NCBI GenBank assembly: GCA_937919125.1
Contig: CALFOB010000100.1
Location: 1-5,637 of the forward strand
DNA from: an uncultured Micrococcales bacterium
GTDB taxonomy: Bacteria > Actinomycetota > Actinomycetes > Actinomycetales > Microbacteriaceae
Direction of reading: 5' to 3'
Length of the DNA stretch: 5,637 bases
Shown: positions 1-5,637 of the stretch, piece after piece
Numbering within the stretch: the stretch's first letter is position 1
How the letters are laid out: the number at the start of each line of letters is the position of its first letter
Notes under the pieces: generated by a model
Database searches by the model: none
The model's input: the letters and a program-made list of their open reading frames with translations, nothing else
What the model was told of the DNA's origin: nothing
Program-made: the position numbers and the translations under genes

Positions 1-126
1 CAGGTAGCTAAAGGCATCCTCGAGGATGTCTATCCAGGCCGTGAAATAAGACTTATTGACGCCAGACCTATCTTCGATAGGGGTGGCGGTATCCACTGCA
101 TAACCCAGCAGCAGCCTGCTATCTAG
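1..126 (+). CDS. aguA: Agmatine deiminase, C-terminal 41 residues (5' end outside window)
   Basis: This is the 3' end of a gene that begins before the window, read in frame from base 1 to the TAG at 124-126. The tail contains IDARPIFDRGGGIHCITQQQ, the C-terminal signature of the agmatine deiminase (agmatine iminohydrolase) / peptidylarginine deiminase family with its pentein fold. The Cys encoded at 97-99, just after His at 94-96, matches the catalytic nucleophile of the family's GGG-IHC-ITQQ motif. The family hydrolyses agmatine to N-carbamoylputrescine and ammonia in the cytoplasm, on the route from arginine to putrescine. The frame ends a few residues after the motif, as usual for the family, so this end is intact. 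The Arg before the GGG is slightly unusual. The gene lies 52 bases upstream of gcvT, and no U-tract terminator is visible between them. A related guanidino-group deiminase cannot be excluded from the tail alone. Confidence 0.85.
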   Translation, partial: QVAKGILEDVYPGREIRLIDARPIFDRGGGIHCITQQQPAI

Positions 127-139
127 TGATTTCGGCGTG

Positions 140-156
140 GGGGCAAAACTCGCCCC
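140..156. promoter_or_regulatory. Short GC-rich inverted repeat upstream of gcvT
   Basis: GGGGC at 140-144 and GCCCC at 152-156 are perfect complements separated by 7 bases. As RNA this gives a 5-bp all-GC stem downstream of aguA. It is followed by AAAA, not a U tract, so it is not a normal intrinsic terminator for aguA. As DNA it sits about 23-39 bases upstream of the predicted gcvT start, where an operator could lie. It overlaps the CAAAACT tandem repeat, so at most one reading is likely to be functional. Confidence 0.3.
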
Positions 157-167
157 AAAACTGGCGT
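144..167 (+). repeat. Tandem 12-bp direct repeat in the gcvT promoter
   Basis: Two head-to-tail 12-mers lie at 144-155 (CAAAACTCGCCC) and 156-167 (CAAAACTGGCGT). They agree at 9 of 12 positions, including the perfect heptamer CAAAACT. The second copy abuts and overlaps by one base the -10 hexamer at 167-172. With a start at 179 the repeats cover about -35 to -12, where no recognisable -35 hexamer is seen. They could be a regulator site, or a chance duplication. Confidence 0.4.
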
Positions 168-172
168 AAATT
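167..172 (+). promoter_or_regulatory. Predicted -10 element of a leaderless gcvTHP promoter
   Basis: TAAATT at 167-172 resembles the sigma-70/SigA -10 consensus and ends six bases before the gcvT ATG, so transcription would begin at or next to the A at 179. No purine-rich Shine-Dalgarno sequence precedes the ATG, which agrees with a leaderless mRNA. The -35 region (around 144-149) has no TTGACA-like sequence. This is a prediction from spacing and sequence only. Confidence 0.6.
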
Positions 173-178
173 AGCCGT

Positions 179-1267
179 ATGCCTCAAACCCCACTTCACG
201 CTGAACATGCCCGTCTCGGTGCCAGCTTTACCGATTTTGGGGGCTGGGACATGCCGGTCAGATACTCAAGCGATCTAGCTGAGCACGAGGCTGTGAGAAC
301 CATTGCAGGTCTTTTCGACATTAGCCATATGGCTGAAATCTTTGTTCAGGGTGAGGGATCTGCCGCTTTCCTTGATTACTCTCTAGTTGGTCAAGCTTCA
401 CTTATTGAAAACGGCAAAGCTAAATACTCCTTAATCTGCAATGAAGACGGCGGAATCATTGATGACCTAATCGTTTATCGACTAGCTGATGACTCTTACC
501 TAGTTATTGCTAACGCTGGAAATAGAGAAGCTGTTGTAACTGCTCTAAAGAGCAGAGCAGAAACTCTTGGATTCACTGGTGTTGTAGACAAGAGTGATGA
601 CTTTGCTCTCCTTGCAATCCAGGGCCCTCGCGCAACAAAGATTTTGCAGGGTGTTACCGACACAGATCTTTCCACACTTCCCTACTATTCAATTGGCACA
701 GGAACTGTAAGTGGTGTTGAAGCTTATCTATGTAGAACTGGTTACACCGGTGAAGATGGCTTTGAAGTTCTGTTTAGTGCTACCGATGCAGTCAAGGTTT
801 TCAATGCTCTAATTGAAGCAGGTGCTGTTCCTTGTGGACTTGCCTCAAGAGACACTCTTCGTCTAGAAGCAGGAATGCCGCTTTACGGTCATGAACTAAA
901 TCTTGATGTAAATCCTTATGAAGCAGGATTCGGCAAGGTCGTCAGACTAGACAGAGATGACTTCGTTGGAAGATCTGCCCTAACAGAGCTATCCACCAAG
1001 ACACCTACTAGAAAGCTTGTAGGTCTTGTTGGAGAAGGTAAGAGAGCAGCTCGAGCTGACTACCCACTCTACGCAGATAGTGAATCAACTGTGCAGATAG
1101 GAGTTATTACTTCTGGAGCACTATCTCCTACCCTTGGCTACCCAGTAGCTATGGGTTATCTAGAAACAGAACTTTCTGAAATCGGCAACACAGTAAGTGT
1201 TGATATCAGAGGAACCCGCCTACCAATGACTATTGTCAAACTACCTTTCTACAAACGTTCAAAATAA
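179..1267 (+). CDS. gcvT: Glycine cleavage system T-protein (aminomethyltransferase)
   Basis: GcvT is the tetrahydrofolate-dependent aminomethyltransferase of the glycine cleavage system. It takes the aminomethyl group from lipoyl-GcvH, releases ammonia and forms 5,10-methylene-THF in the cytoplasm. The 362 residues match the usual bacterial length. Motifs in order: TPLHAEHARLGASFTDFGGWDMPV (residues 4-27, given here by its ends only: TPL...DMPV), YSLICNEDGGIIDD (83-96, with the family's catalytic Asp in the DD pair), RTGYTGEDGFE (186-196, folate pocket), RDTLRLEAGMPLYGHEL (224-240) and the C-terminal VKLPFYKR (353-360). Nothing key is missing. The start is firm: an in-frame TAA lies at 167-169 and the ATG at 179 gives the canonical N-terminus. 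It has no Shine-Dalgarno sequence and is probably translated leaderless. gcvH follows after 15 bases and gcvP after that, forming one operon. The first 120 bases are distinctly GC-richer than the next 180. Confidence 0.97.
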   Translation: MPQTPLHAEHARLGASFTDFGGWDMPVRYSSDLAEHEAVRTIAGLFDISHMAEIFVQGEGSAAFLDYSLVGQASLIENGKAKYSLICNEDGGIIDDLIVYRLADDSYLVIANAGNREAVVTALKSRAETLGFTGVVDKSDDFALLAIQGPRATKILQGVTDTDLSTLPYYSIGTGTVSGVEAYLCRTGYTGEDGFEVLFSATDAVKVFNALIEAGAVPCGLASRDTLRLEAGMPLYGHELNLDVNPYEAGFGKVVRLDRDDFVGRSALTELSTKTPTRKLVGLVGEGKRAARADYPLYADSESTVQIGVITSGALSPTLGYPVAMGYLETELSEIGNTVSVDIRGTRLPMTIVKLPFYKRSK

Positions 1268-1271
1268 CTCA

Positions 1272-1277
1272 AGAGGA
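1272..1277 (+). promoter_or_regulatory. Shine-Dalgarno sequence of gcvH
   Basis: AGAGGA lies in the 15-base gap between gcvT and gcvH, five bases before the ATG at 1283. It fixes that start codon and shows that gcvH, unlike gcvT, is initiated from an internal site on a polycistronic mRNA. Confidence 0.75.
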
Positions 1278-1282
1278 AAACT

Positions 1283-1657
1283 ATGAGCAATCCAACTAAC
1301 CGCCAATACACCAAAGAACACGAGTGGGTCTTAGTAGAAGGTGATGTTGCCACCATCGGCATCACTGCGTATGCAGCAGAGAAGCTAGGAGACGTAGTCT
1401 TCGTAGATCTACCAAAGGTGGGAACTACAACCACATACATGAAGATTTGTGGCGAGATTGAATCAACTAAGTCTGTTGGAGAGCTTTACGCTCCCCTAGA
1501 CGGTGAAGTTGTTGAGATAAACGATGTTGTTGTATCTGCTCCTGAAACAGTTAACTCAGATCCTTTTGGTGAAGGCTGGTTAATCAAGGTGAAGTTCAGA
1601 TCACTTCCTGAACTAATGACTGCAGAAGAATATGCCGCTCTGACCGGAGAAGGCTAA
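1283..1657 (+). CDS. gcvH: Glycine cleavage system H-protein (lipoyl carrier)
   Basis: GcvH is the small lipoylated shuttle of the glycine cleavage complex. Its swinging lipoyl arm accepts the aminomethyl group from GcvP, presents it to GcvT, and is reoxidised by dihydrolipoamide dehydrogenase. The 124 residues are a typical length. The N-terminus has the family pattern YTKEHEWV (9-16) and GITAYAAEKLGDVVFVDLP (26-44). The lipoylation motif is GEIESTKSVGELYAPLDGEV (57-76), with Lys63 (AAG at 1469-1471) as the attachment site. The C-terminus (GEGWLIKVKF, then LMTAEEY) is also canonical. Lipoylation needs LipB/LipA or LplA, which are not in this window. The gene lies 15 bases after gcvT and 5 bases before gcvP. 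Its last codons carry the gcvP ribosome binding site, which suggests coupled translation of the two. No anomaly is seen. Confidence 0.97.
   Translation: MSNPTNRQYTKEHEWVLVEGDVATIGITAYAAEKLGDVVFVDLPKVGTTTTYMKICGEIESTKSVGELYAPLDGEVVEINDVVVSAPETVNSDPFGEGWLIKVKFRSLPELMTAEEYAALTGEG
1646..1653 (+). promoter_or_regulatory. Shine-Dalgarno sequence of gcvP inside the gcvH 3' end
   Basis: GGAGAAGG overlaps the final codons of gcvH and lies nine bases before the gcvP ATG at 1663. A second purine run, AAAGG at 1656-1660, is only two bases from the ATG and is too close to act well. The upstream site supports the chosen start, and its position within gcvH suggests translational coupling. Confidence 0.65.
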
Positions 1658-1662
1658 AGGTA

Positions 1663-4494
1663 ATGGTTCTGGCCCACGAAGACTTCCAATACCGTCACAT
1701 CGGACCAAACGCTAAAGATCAGAAAGATATGTTGGCTACCCTCGGGTATTCAACACTGGCAGATCTATTAGATGCAGCTCTTCCTGAAGCAATTCGTTTT
1801 GAAGGAGATTCACTTCTTCCTGAAGCCATCTCAGAAGCACAAGCAATTTCAGAACTTAGAAAGATTGCTAGTAAAAACAGAATTACTACTTCTCTTATTG
1901 GGCAGGGCTACTACGGCACTAATACTCCATCAGTTATTAAGAGAAACGTTCTAGAGAACCCTTCTTGGTATACCGCTTACACCCCATACCAGCCTGAAAT
2001 CTCTCAGGGTCGTCTAGAAGCAATCATTAACTTCCAGACCATGGTTACAGATCTAACCGGAATGAAGACAGCCAACGGCTCAATGCTTGATGAAGGAACC
2101 GCAGCTGTTGAAGCCATGCTTATTGCTCGTCGTTCTTCCTCAAATGAATCAAACATCTTCTATGTCTCAAGCGACATCTTCCCTCAGACTAAAGCTCTTC
2201 TAGATCACAGAGCAGAACCTGTGAACATTGAGGTTCGCTACTTTGATTTAGCGGAAGCATCTAAGAATCCAGCCGTTCTATCTGAAGAGTTCTTCGGAGT
2301 CTTTGCTCAATACCCTGGTGCATTAGGTGAGATCTATGATCTAACTGCTTTGTTTGCCCACGCAAAGGCTCACAACGCTATTGCAGTTGCAGCGGCAGAC
2401 CTTCTTGCTCTAACTCTCTACACCCCTCCAGGAGAGATGGGTGCTGATGTTGTCATTGGTTCAACCCAACGCTTTGGTGTTCCTATGGGCTTCGGTGGTC
2501 CTCACGCTGGTTACCTAGCAGTTAGAGAAGATCTAGAAAGATCTATGCCAGGACGCTTAGTTGGAGTATCAATTACATCTGATGGCTCACCTGCATACCG
2601 ATTGACTCTGCAGACCAGAGAGCAACACATTAGACGTGAGAGAGCAACTTCTAACATCTGTACTGCTCAAGTTCTTCTTGCTGTCATGGCAGGAATGTAT
2701 GCCGTGTATCACGGCCCAGCAAGACTAAAAGCTATTGCAGAAGATGTTCTAGCAAAAACTCACTCTCTAGCGAATGCACTTAGAAACAGTGGCCTTGAAG
2801 TTTCTAAGGGAAACTTCTTTGACACTTTCACAGTTTCTAATGTTGATGCCAAGACGATCTTCGAAGCAGGTCGATCAAAGAACATCACAATGCTAATTCT
2901 GGACGAGAAGACAATTGGTATCTCTCTTGATGAAACAACGTCAGCTGAAACTCTTGCTGATGTTCTAGCTGCCTTTGGTGTTTCAGGTGAACTCAAGGAT
3001 GCAAAGGTTCAAGTAGAACTAGCCAGAACTTCTGATTACCTAACCCACGAGGTATTCAACTCGTATCACTCTGAAACAGCGATGCTGAGATACCTAAAGC
3101 GTCTTGCTGATTACGACTTCGCATTGGACAGAGGAATGATTCCTCTAGGTTCTTGCACCATGAAACTCAACTCAACTACTGAGATGGAAGCTGTTACCTG
3201 GCCAGAGTTTGCCGGTCTTCACCCATTCGCTCCCAAAGAAGATGTTCAGGGATATCTAGAACTCATTGGTCAACTGACATCTTGGCTAAGTGATGTCACA
3301 GGTTATGAAGAAGTATCTTTGCAACCCAACGCTGGAAGCCAAGGAGAGCTTGCTGGTCTACTAGCTATTCGTGGTTATCACCTATCTCGTGGTGATGCTC
3401 AGAGAACTACCTGTTTGATTCCTTCAAGTGCGCACGGAACCAATGCTGCTTCTGCTGTTCTTGCAGGTATGGAAGTAGTTGTTGTTGCTTGTGATGAGAA
3501 TGGAAACGTAGATGTTTCCGATCTGCAAGCAAAGATTGCAGCAACTGGAGACAAGCTTGCAGCCCTCATGGTCACCTACCCAAGCACCCACGGTGTTTAT
3601 GAAGAAGCCATAGTTGACATTTGTGAGCAAGTTCATGCTGCAGGTGGGCAGGTTTACATCGATGGAGCAAACACTAACGCTGTTGTTGGTTATGCAAAGT
3701 TTGGTCTCTTCGGAGGCGATGTTAGCCACCTAAACCTACACAAGACTTTCTGTATTCCTCACGGTGGTGGAGGTCCTGGTGTTGGCCCAGTTGCAGCTAG
3801 ATCTCATCTAAAGGAATTCCTGCCAGGTCACGATAGAGCTCAATCAACTCTCCCTAACTATGGACCTGTTTCAGCTGCACCATATGGTTCAGCAAGCATC
3901 CTTCCTATCTCATGGGCATACATCAGAATGATGGGTGCCTATGGTTTGCAGAATGCAACAGCAGTGGCTGTTCTATCGGCTAACTACATTGCTAAGAAGC
4001 TAGATCACGCCTTCCCTCTTCTATACACGGGTAAGAATGGTCTGATTGCTCACGAGTGCATCATCGACATCAGAGGTATTACCAAGGACACCGGTGTTAC
4101 TGGAGAAGATATTGCCAAGCGTCTAATCGACTACGGTTTCCATGCTCCAACGATGTCTTTCCCGGTTGCTGGAACTCTAATGATTGAGCCAACTGAATCC
4201 GAACCTAAAGAAGAAGTTGATCGCTTTATTGATGCGATGCTTGCAATCAAGGCTGAGATTGATGAAGTTGCTGCAGGCAAGTACTCAATTGAAGATTCTC
4301 CTCTAAGAAATGCTCCTCATACCGCTAAGAACATCGCTTCTGAATGGAATAGAAAGTATGACCGAGAGGTAGCTGTCTTCCCTGCTAAGCAGTTCAGGAA
4401 CAAGTACTGGCCAATTGTGAATCGTATTGACAACGTTTATGGAGATAGAAACCTAGTTTGTTCTTGTCCTCCGATCGAGTCTTTCGCTAACTAA
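1663..4494 (+). CDS. gcvP: Glycine cleavage system P-protein (glycine dehydrogenase, decarboxylating)
   Basis: GcvP is the pyridoxal-phosphate enzyme that decarboxylates glycine and loads the remaining aminomethyl group onto the lipoyl arm of GcvH. At 943 residues it is the single-chain (homodimer) form, not the split gcvPA/gcvPB pair. The N-terminal half has RHIGP (11-15), the GYYGTNTPSVIKRN and ENPSWYTAYTPYQPEISQGR blocks (about 82-117), MPGRLVGVS (295-303) and TREQHIRRERATSNIC (318-333). The C-terminal catalytic half has PLGSCTMKLN (494-503), SAHGTN (589-594) and the PLP Schiff-base motif HLNLHKTF with Lys694 (AAG at 3742-3744), followed by a glycine-rich HGGGGPG. The C-terminus DRNLVCSCPPIESFAN is complete. 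The start is supported by GGAGAAGG upstream and by the usual short N-terminal lead to RHIGP. It is the last gene of the operon. Leu CTA and Arg AGA codons are frequent, as in its neighbours. Confidence 0.98.
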   Translation: MVLAHEDFQYRHIGPNAKDQKDMLATLGYSTLADLLDAALPEAIRFEGDSLLPEAISEAQAISELRKIASKNRITTSLIGQGYYGTNTPSVIKRNVLENPSWYTAYTPYQPEISQGRLEAIINFQTMVTDLTGMKTANGSMLDEGTAAVEAMLIARRSSSNESNIFYVSSDIFPQTKALLDHRAEPVNIEVRYFDLAEASKNPAVLSEEFFGVFAQYPGALGEIYDLTALFAHAKAHNAIAVAAADLLALTLYTPPGEMGADVVIGSTQRFGVPMGFGGPHAGYLAVREDLERSMPGRLVGVSITSDGSPAYRLTLQTREQHIRRERATSNICTAQVLLAVMAGMYAVYHGPARLKAIAEDVLAKTHSLANALRNSGLEVSKGNFFDTFTVSNVDAKTIFEAGRSKNITMLILDEKTIGISLDETTSAETLADVLAAFGVSGELKDAKVQVELARTSDYLTHEVFNSYHSETAMLRYLKRLADYDFALDRGMIPLGSCTMKLNSTTEMEAVTWPEFAGLHPFAPKEDVQGYLELIGQLTSWLSDVTGYEEVSLQPNAGSQGELAGLLAIRGYHLSRGDAQRTTCLIPSSAHGTNAASAVLAGMEVVVVACDENGNVDVSDLQAKIAATGDKLAALMVTYPSTHGVYEEAIVDICEQVHAAGGQVYIDGANTNAVVGYAKFGLFGGDVSHLNLHKTFCIPHGGGGPGVGPVAARSHLKEFLPGHDRAQSTLPNYGPVSAAPYGSASILPISWAYIRMMGAYGLQNATAVAVLSANYIAKKLDHAFPLLYTGKNGLIAHECIIDIRGITKDTGVTGEDIAKRLIDYGFHAPTMSFPVAGTLMIEPTESEPKEEVDRFIDAMLAIKAEIDEVAAGKYSIEDSPLRNAPHTAKNIASEWNRKYDREVAVFPAKQFRNKYWPIVNRIDNVYGDRNLVCSCPPIESFAN

Positions 4495-4548
4495 CTGGGA
4501 AAATTCTTGGAGGCAGCCCATCTAACGCTGGTAATTGCCTGCGTAAAG

Positions 4549-4554
4549 TAGAAT
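4549..4554 (+). promoter_or_regulatory. Predicted -10 element of a leaderless terC promoter
   Basis: TAGAAT differs from TATAAT at one position and ends six bases before the terC ATG at 4561, so the transcript would begin at or next to that A. No Shine-Dalgarno sequence is within reach: the only GGAGG is at 4509-4513, about 47 bases upstream. The spacing repeats that of the gcvT promoter exactly. An overlapping alternative -10, TAAAGT at 4544-4549, would give a leader of only a few bases. No clear -35 hexamer is seen. With no strong terminator after gcvP, some read-through into terC is also possible. Confidence 0.6.
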
Positions 4555-4560
4555 TTAGCC

Positions 4561-5559
4561 ATGAACGTATCCCTAGAAGTTTGGCTGATTACAGCCGTCG
4601 TAATCGCTGCAATCATCACTCTTGACTTGCTATTTCAGCTAAAGCGAAAAGGTGATCCATCTTTCAAAGAATCAGCCATCTTCACCAGCATCTTCCTAGG
4701 TGGAGCTATTGGCTTCTTCTTCTTTGTTGATCAGGTTTGGGGTAAGCCGTACGGAAGCGAATACCTTGCTGGGTTCATTACCGAATACAGCCTGTCAATC
4801 GACAACCTGTTCATTTTCCTCATCATTTTCACCAGACTGGCTGTTCCAGACAAGGCTAGACGTCAAGCACTAACCGTTGGTATCTTGATTGCTCTGGTTC
4901 TACGCTTTATCTTCATCGCCGTTGGCGCGGTGGCAATCGCTGCTTTCTCATGGGTGTTCTACATCTTCGGTGCATTCTTGATCTACACCGCTTACACACT
5001 GGTTCGCGACCACTTCAAGTCTCATGAGGACGAGGGTGCTCCAGGTGGAAAGTTCATTGAATTCATCAAGAGAAGAGTCAACGTAACCGAGGAATACCAC
5101 GGAGCAAAGCTGTCAATCAAGAAGAATGGAAAGCGCTTTTACACCCCGCTTCTATTCGCAATGATTGCAATTGGTGCAGCTGACATCCTGTTTGCTCTAG
5201 ACAGCATCCCTGCGGTCTACGGTCTTACCAAAGAGCCATACATTGTCTTCACTGCAAACGCATTTGCTCTTCTAGGTCTTCGCCACCTGTTCTTCTTACT
5301 AAGTGGACTACTAACCCGACTTGTCTACCTAGGTCTGGGTCTTTCAGTAATCCTTGCCTGGATCGGTATCAAGCTTGTTATCCACGCACTTCACGAGAAT
5401 GAGCTTCCATTCATCAACGGTGGAAAGCACTTCGAAGGACTGCCTGAGATCAGCACCAACACATCTCTTGGTGTGATTTTGGTAACTATCACCATTGCTA
5501 CTGTTGCGTCTCTCATCAAGACAAGAAACACCAAGAGTGATAAAGCTACCAAGCACTAA
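4561..5559 (+). CDS. TerC-family integral membrane protein, probable metal (Mn2+) exporter
   Basis: This 332-residue protein belongs to the TerC/Alx family of the cytoplasmic membrane. Characterised members export Mn2+ or help metallate exported proteins, and the family is named for tellurite resistance. About nine hydrophobic segments are visible, near residues 5-25, 41-58, 70-90, 103-121, 124-146, 194-217, 226-250, 252-276 and 302-319. A basic and acidic loop at about 149-193 divides the protein into two halves. Hallmarks are EYSLSIDNLFIFLIIF (75-90, with Asp81-Asn82) and ADILFALDSIPAVYGLT (207-223, with Asp208 and Asp214). These are the family's paired acidic membrane motifs, thought to bind metal. 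A third family block is YIVFTANAFALLGLRHLFF (227-245). Length and topology are normal. Tellurite resistance should not be assumed, because ter partner genes are absent. The ATG is chosen because it starts the first membrane segment and matches the leaderless promoter. It is probably its own transcription unit; no functional link to glycine cleavage is evident. Confidence 0.92.
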   Translation: MNVSLEVWLITAVVIAAIITLDLLFQLKRKGDPSFKESAIFTSIFLGGAIGFFFFVDQVWGKPYGSEYLAGFITEYSLSIDNLFIFLIIFTRLAVPDKARRQALTVGILIALVLRFIFIAVGAVAIAAFSWVFYIFGAFLIYTAYTLVRDHFKSHEDEGAPGGKFIEFIKRRVNVTEEYHGAKLSIKKNGKRFYTPLLFAMIAIGAADILFALDSIPAVYGLTKEPYIVFTANAFALLGLRHLFFLLSGLLTRLVYLGLGLSVILAWIGIKLVIHALHENELPFINGGKHFEGLPEISTNTSLGVILVTITIATVASLIKTRNTKSDKATKH

Positions 5560-5609
5560 CCTTCAGGTCTCTAATCTCTGCTTCGGTGGAAATGTTTTTG
5601 GTTGGACAG

Positions 5610-5637
5610 CTGACAAAAGTCAATCGTTCAAGCTATT
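5610..5637 (+). promoter_or_regulatory. Possible promoter truncated by the right edge
   Basis: CTGACA at 5610-5615 differs by one base from the TTGACA -35 consensus. Eighteen bases later TATT begins at 5634 and is cut by the window end, where a -10 hexamer would be expected. The small dyad TGAC-AAAA-GTCA at 5611-5622 overlaps the -35. The stretch 5560-5637 holds no supportable gene and no clear terminator. A downstream + strand gene starting past the edge would fit, but the evidence is weak. Confidence 0.25.

Noticed and set aside
1249..1440. Minus-strand open frame over the gcvT-gcvH junction
   Set aside because: It lies antisense to the conserved N-terminal half of gcvH, resembles no family I know, and has no plausible ribosome binding site or promoter. 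It is a shadow of the real genes.
1772..1954. Second + strand frame inside gcvP rich in Leu and Phe
   Set aside because: It is an out-of-frame reading of conserved gcvP sequence. The apparent hydrophobicity comes from frame-shifted CTT/TTC-rich codons.
2760..2996. Minus-strand open frame within gcvP
   Set aside because: It is fully antisense to conserved gcvP coding sequence, and its Ser-rich composition is typical of a reverse-complement shadow.
3424..3729. 101-residue minus-strand open frame within gcvP
   Set aside because: It covers the highly conserved PLP domain of gcvP on the other strand. Its composition is shadow-like and it shows no recognisable domain.
4509..4513. GGAGG as a Shine-Dalgarno sequence for a small gene between gcvP and terC
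   Set aside because: The spaced downstream codon is ATC followed at once by TAA, and no usable ATG, GTG or TTG frame follows. It is too far from the terC ATG (about 47 bases) to serve it.
4511..4540. Inverted repeat AGGCA (4511-4515) / TGCCT (4536-4540) after gcvP as a terminator
   Set aside because: The stem is only 5 bp with a 20-base loop and no following U tract, so it does not meet the pattern of an intrinsic terminator.
5344..5556. Minus-strand open frame over the terC 3' end
   Set aside because: It is antisense to the last membrane segments of terC, with no recognised motif and no initiation signal.
5553..5632. C-terminal end of a convergent minus-strand gene in the tail
   Set aside because: All three minus-strand frames contain stop codons close to the window edge, so no gene entering from the right reads through this stretch.
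5592..5637. Possible short + strand gene starting at the ATG at 5592
   Set aside because: Only 15 codons are visible before the edge, the upstream GGTGGA is too close to the ATG, and the peptide matches nothing I recognise.

Overview
This window looks like ordinary core-metabolism DNA from a low-to-mid-GC actinobacterium. GC is in the mid 40s to about 50% by eye. Gene spacing is tight, and Leu CTA and Arg AGA codons are frequent. Two genes, gcvT and terC, have a -10-like hexamer ending exactly six bases before the ATG and no Shine-Dalgarno sequence, the layout expected of leaderless mRNAs, which are common in Actinobacteria. A planktonic lineage with reduced GC (Microbacteriaceae 'Luna' type or acI/Nanopelagicales type) would fit, but this is inference from composition and protein style, not a placement.

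Layout, all on the + strand: (1) 1-126, the last 41 codons of an agmatine deiminase gene (aguA), including its catalytic His-Cys motif. (2) 127-178, a compact promoter region with a 12-bp tandem repeat, an overlapping GC-rich dyad and a -10 hexamer. (3) 179-4494, a three-gene glycine cleavage operon in the order gcvT-gcvH-gcvP, with gaps of 15 and 5 bases and a good Shine-Dalgarno sequence for each downstream gene. (4) 4495-4560, a 66-base gap with a second leaderless-type promoter. (5) 4561-5559, a TerC-family integral membrane protein, probably a metal (Mn2+) exporter. (6) 5560-5637, a non-coding tail with a possible promoter cut by the window edge.

GcvP decarboxylates glycine and passes the aminomethyl group to the lipoyl arm of GcvH. 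GcvT then releases ammonia and transfers the one-carbon unit to tetrahydrofolate. The fourth component, dihydrolipoamide dehydrogenase (GcvL/Lpd), and the lipoate attachment enzymes are not in the window and must be encoded elsewhere. All three proteins are full length and keep their hallmark motifs. No riboswitch can precede gcvT: only 52 bases separate it from aguA, and the predicted transcript starts at the ATG.

I see no mobile element, CRISPR array, tRNA or rRNA, and no convincing candidate for a new biological system. The observations worth a second look are regulatory (paired leaderless promoters, tandem repeat) and compositional (CTAG excess, a GC step inside gcvT).
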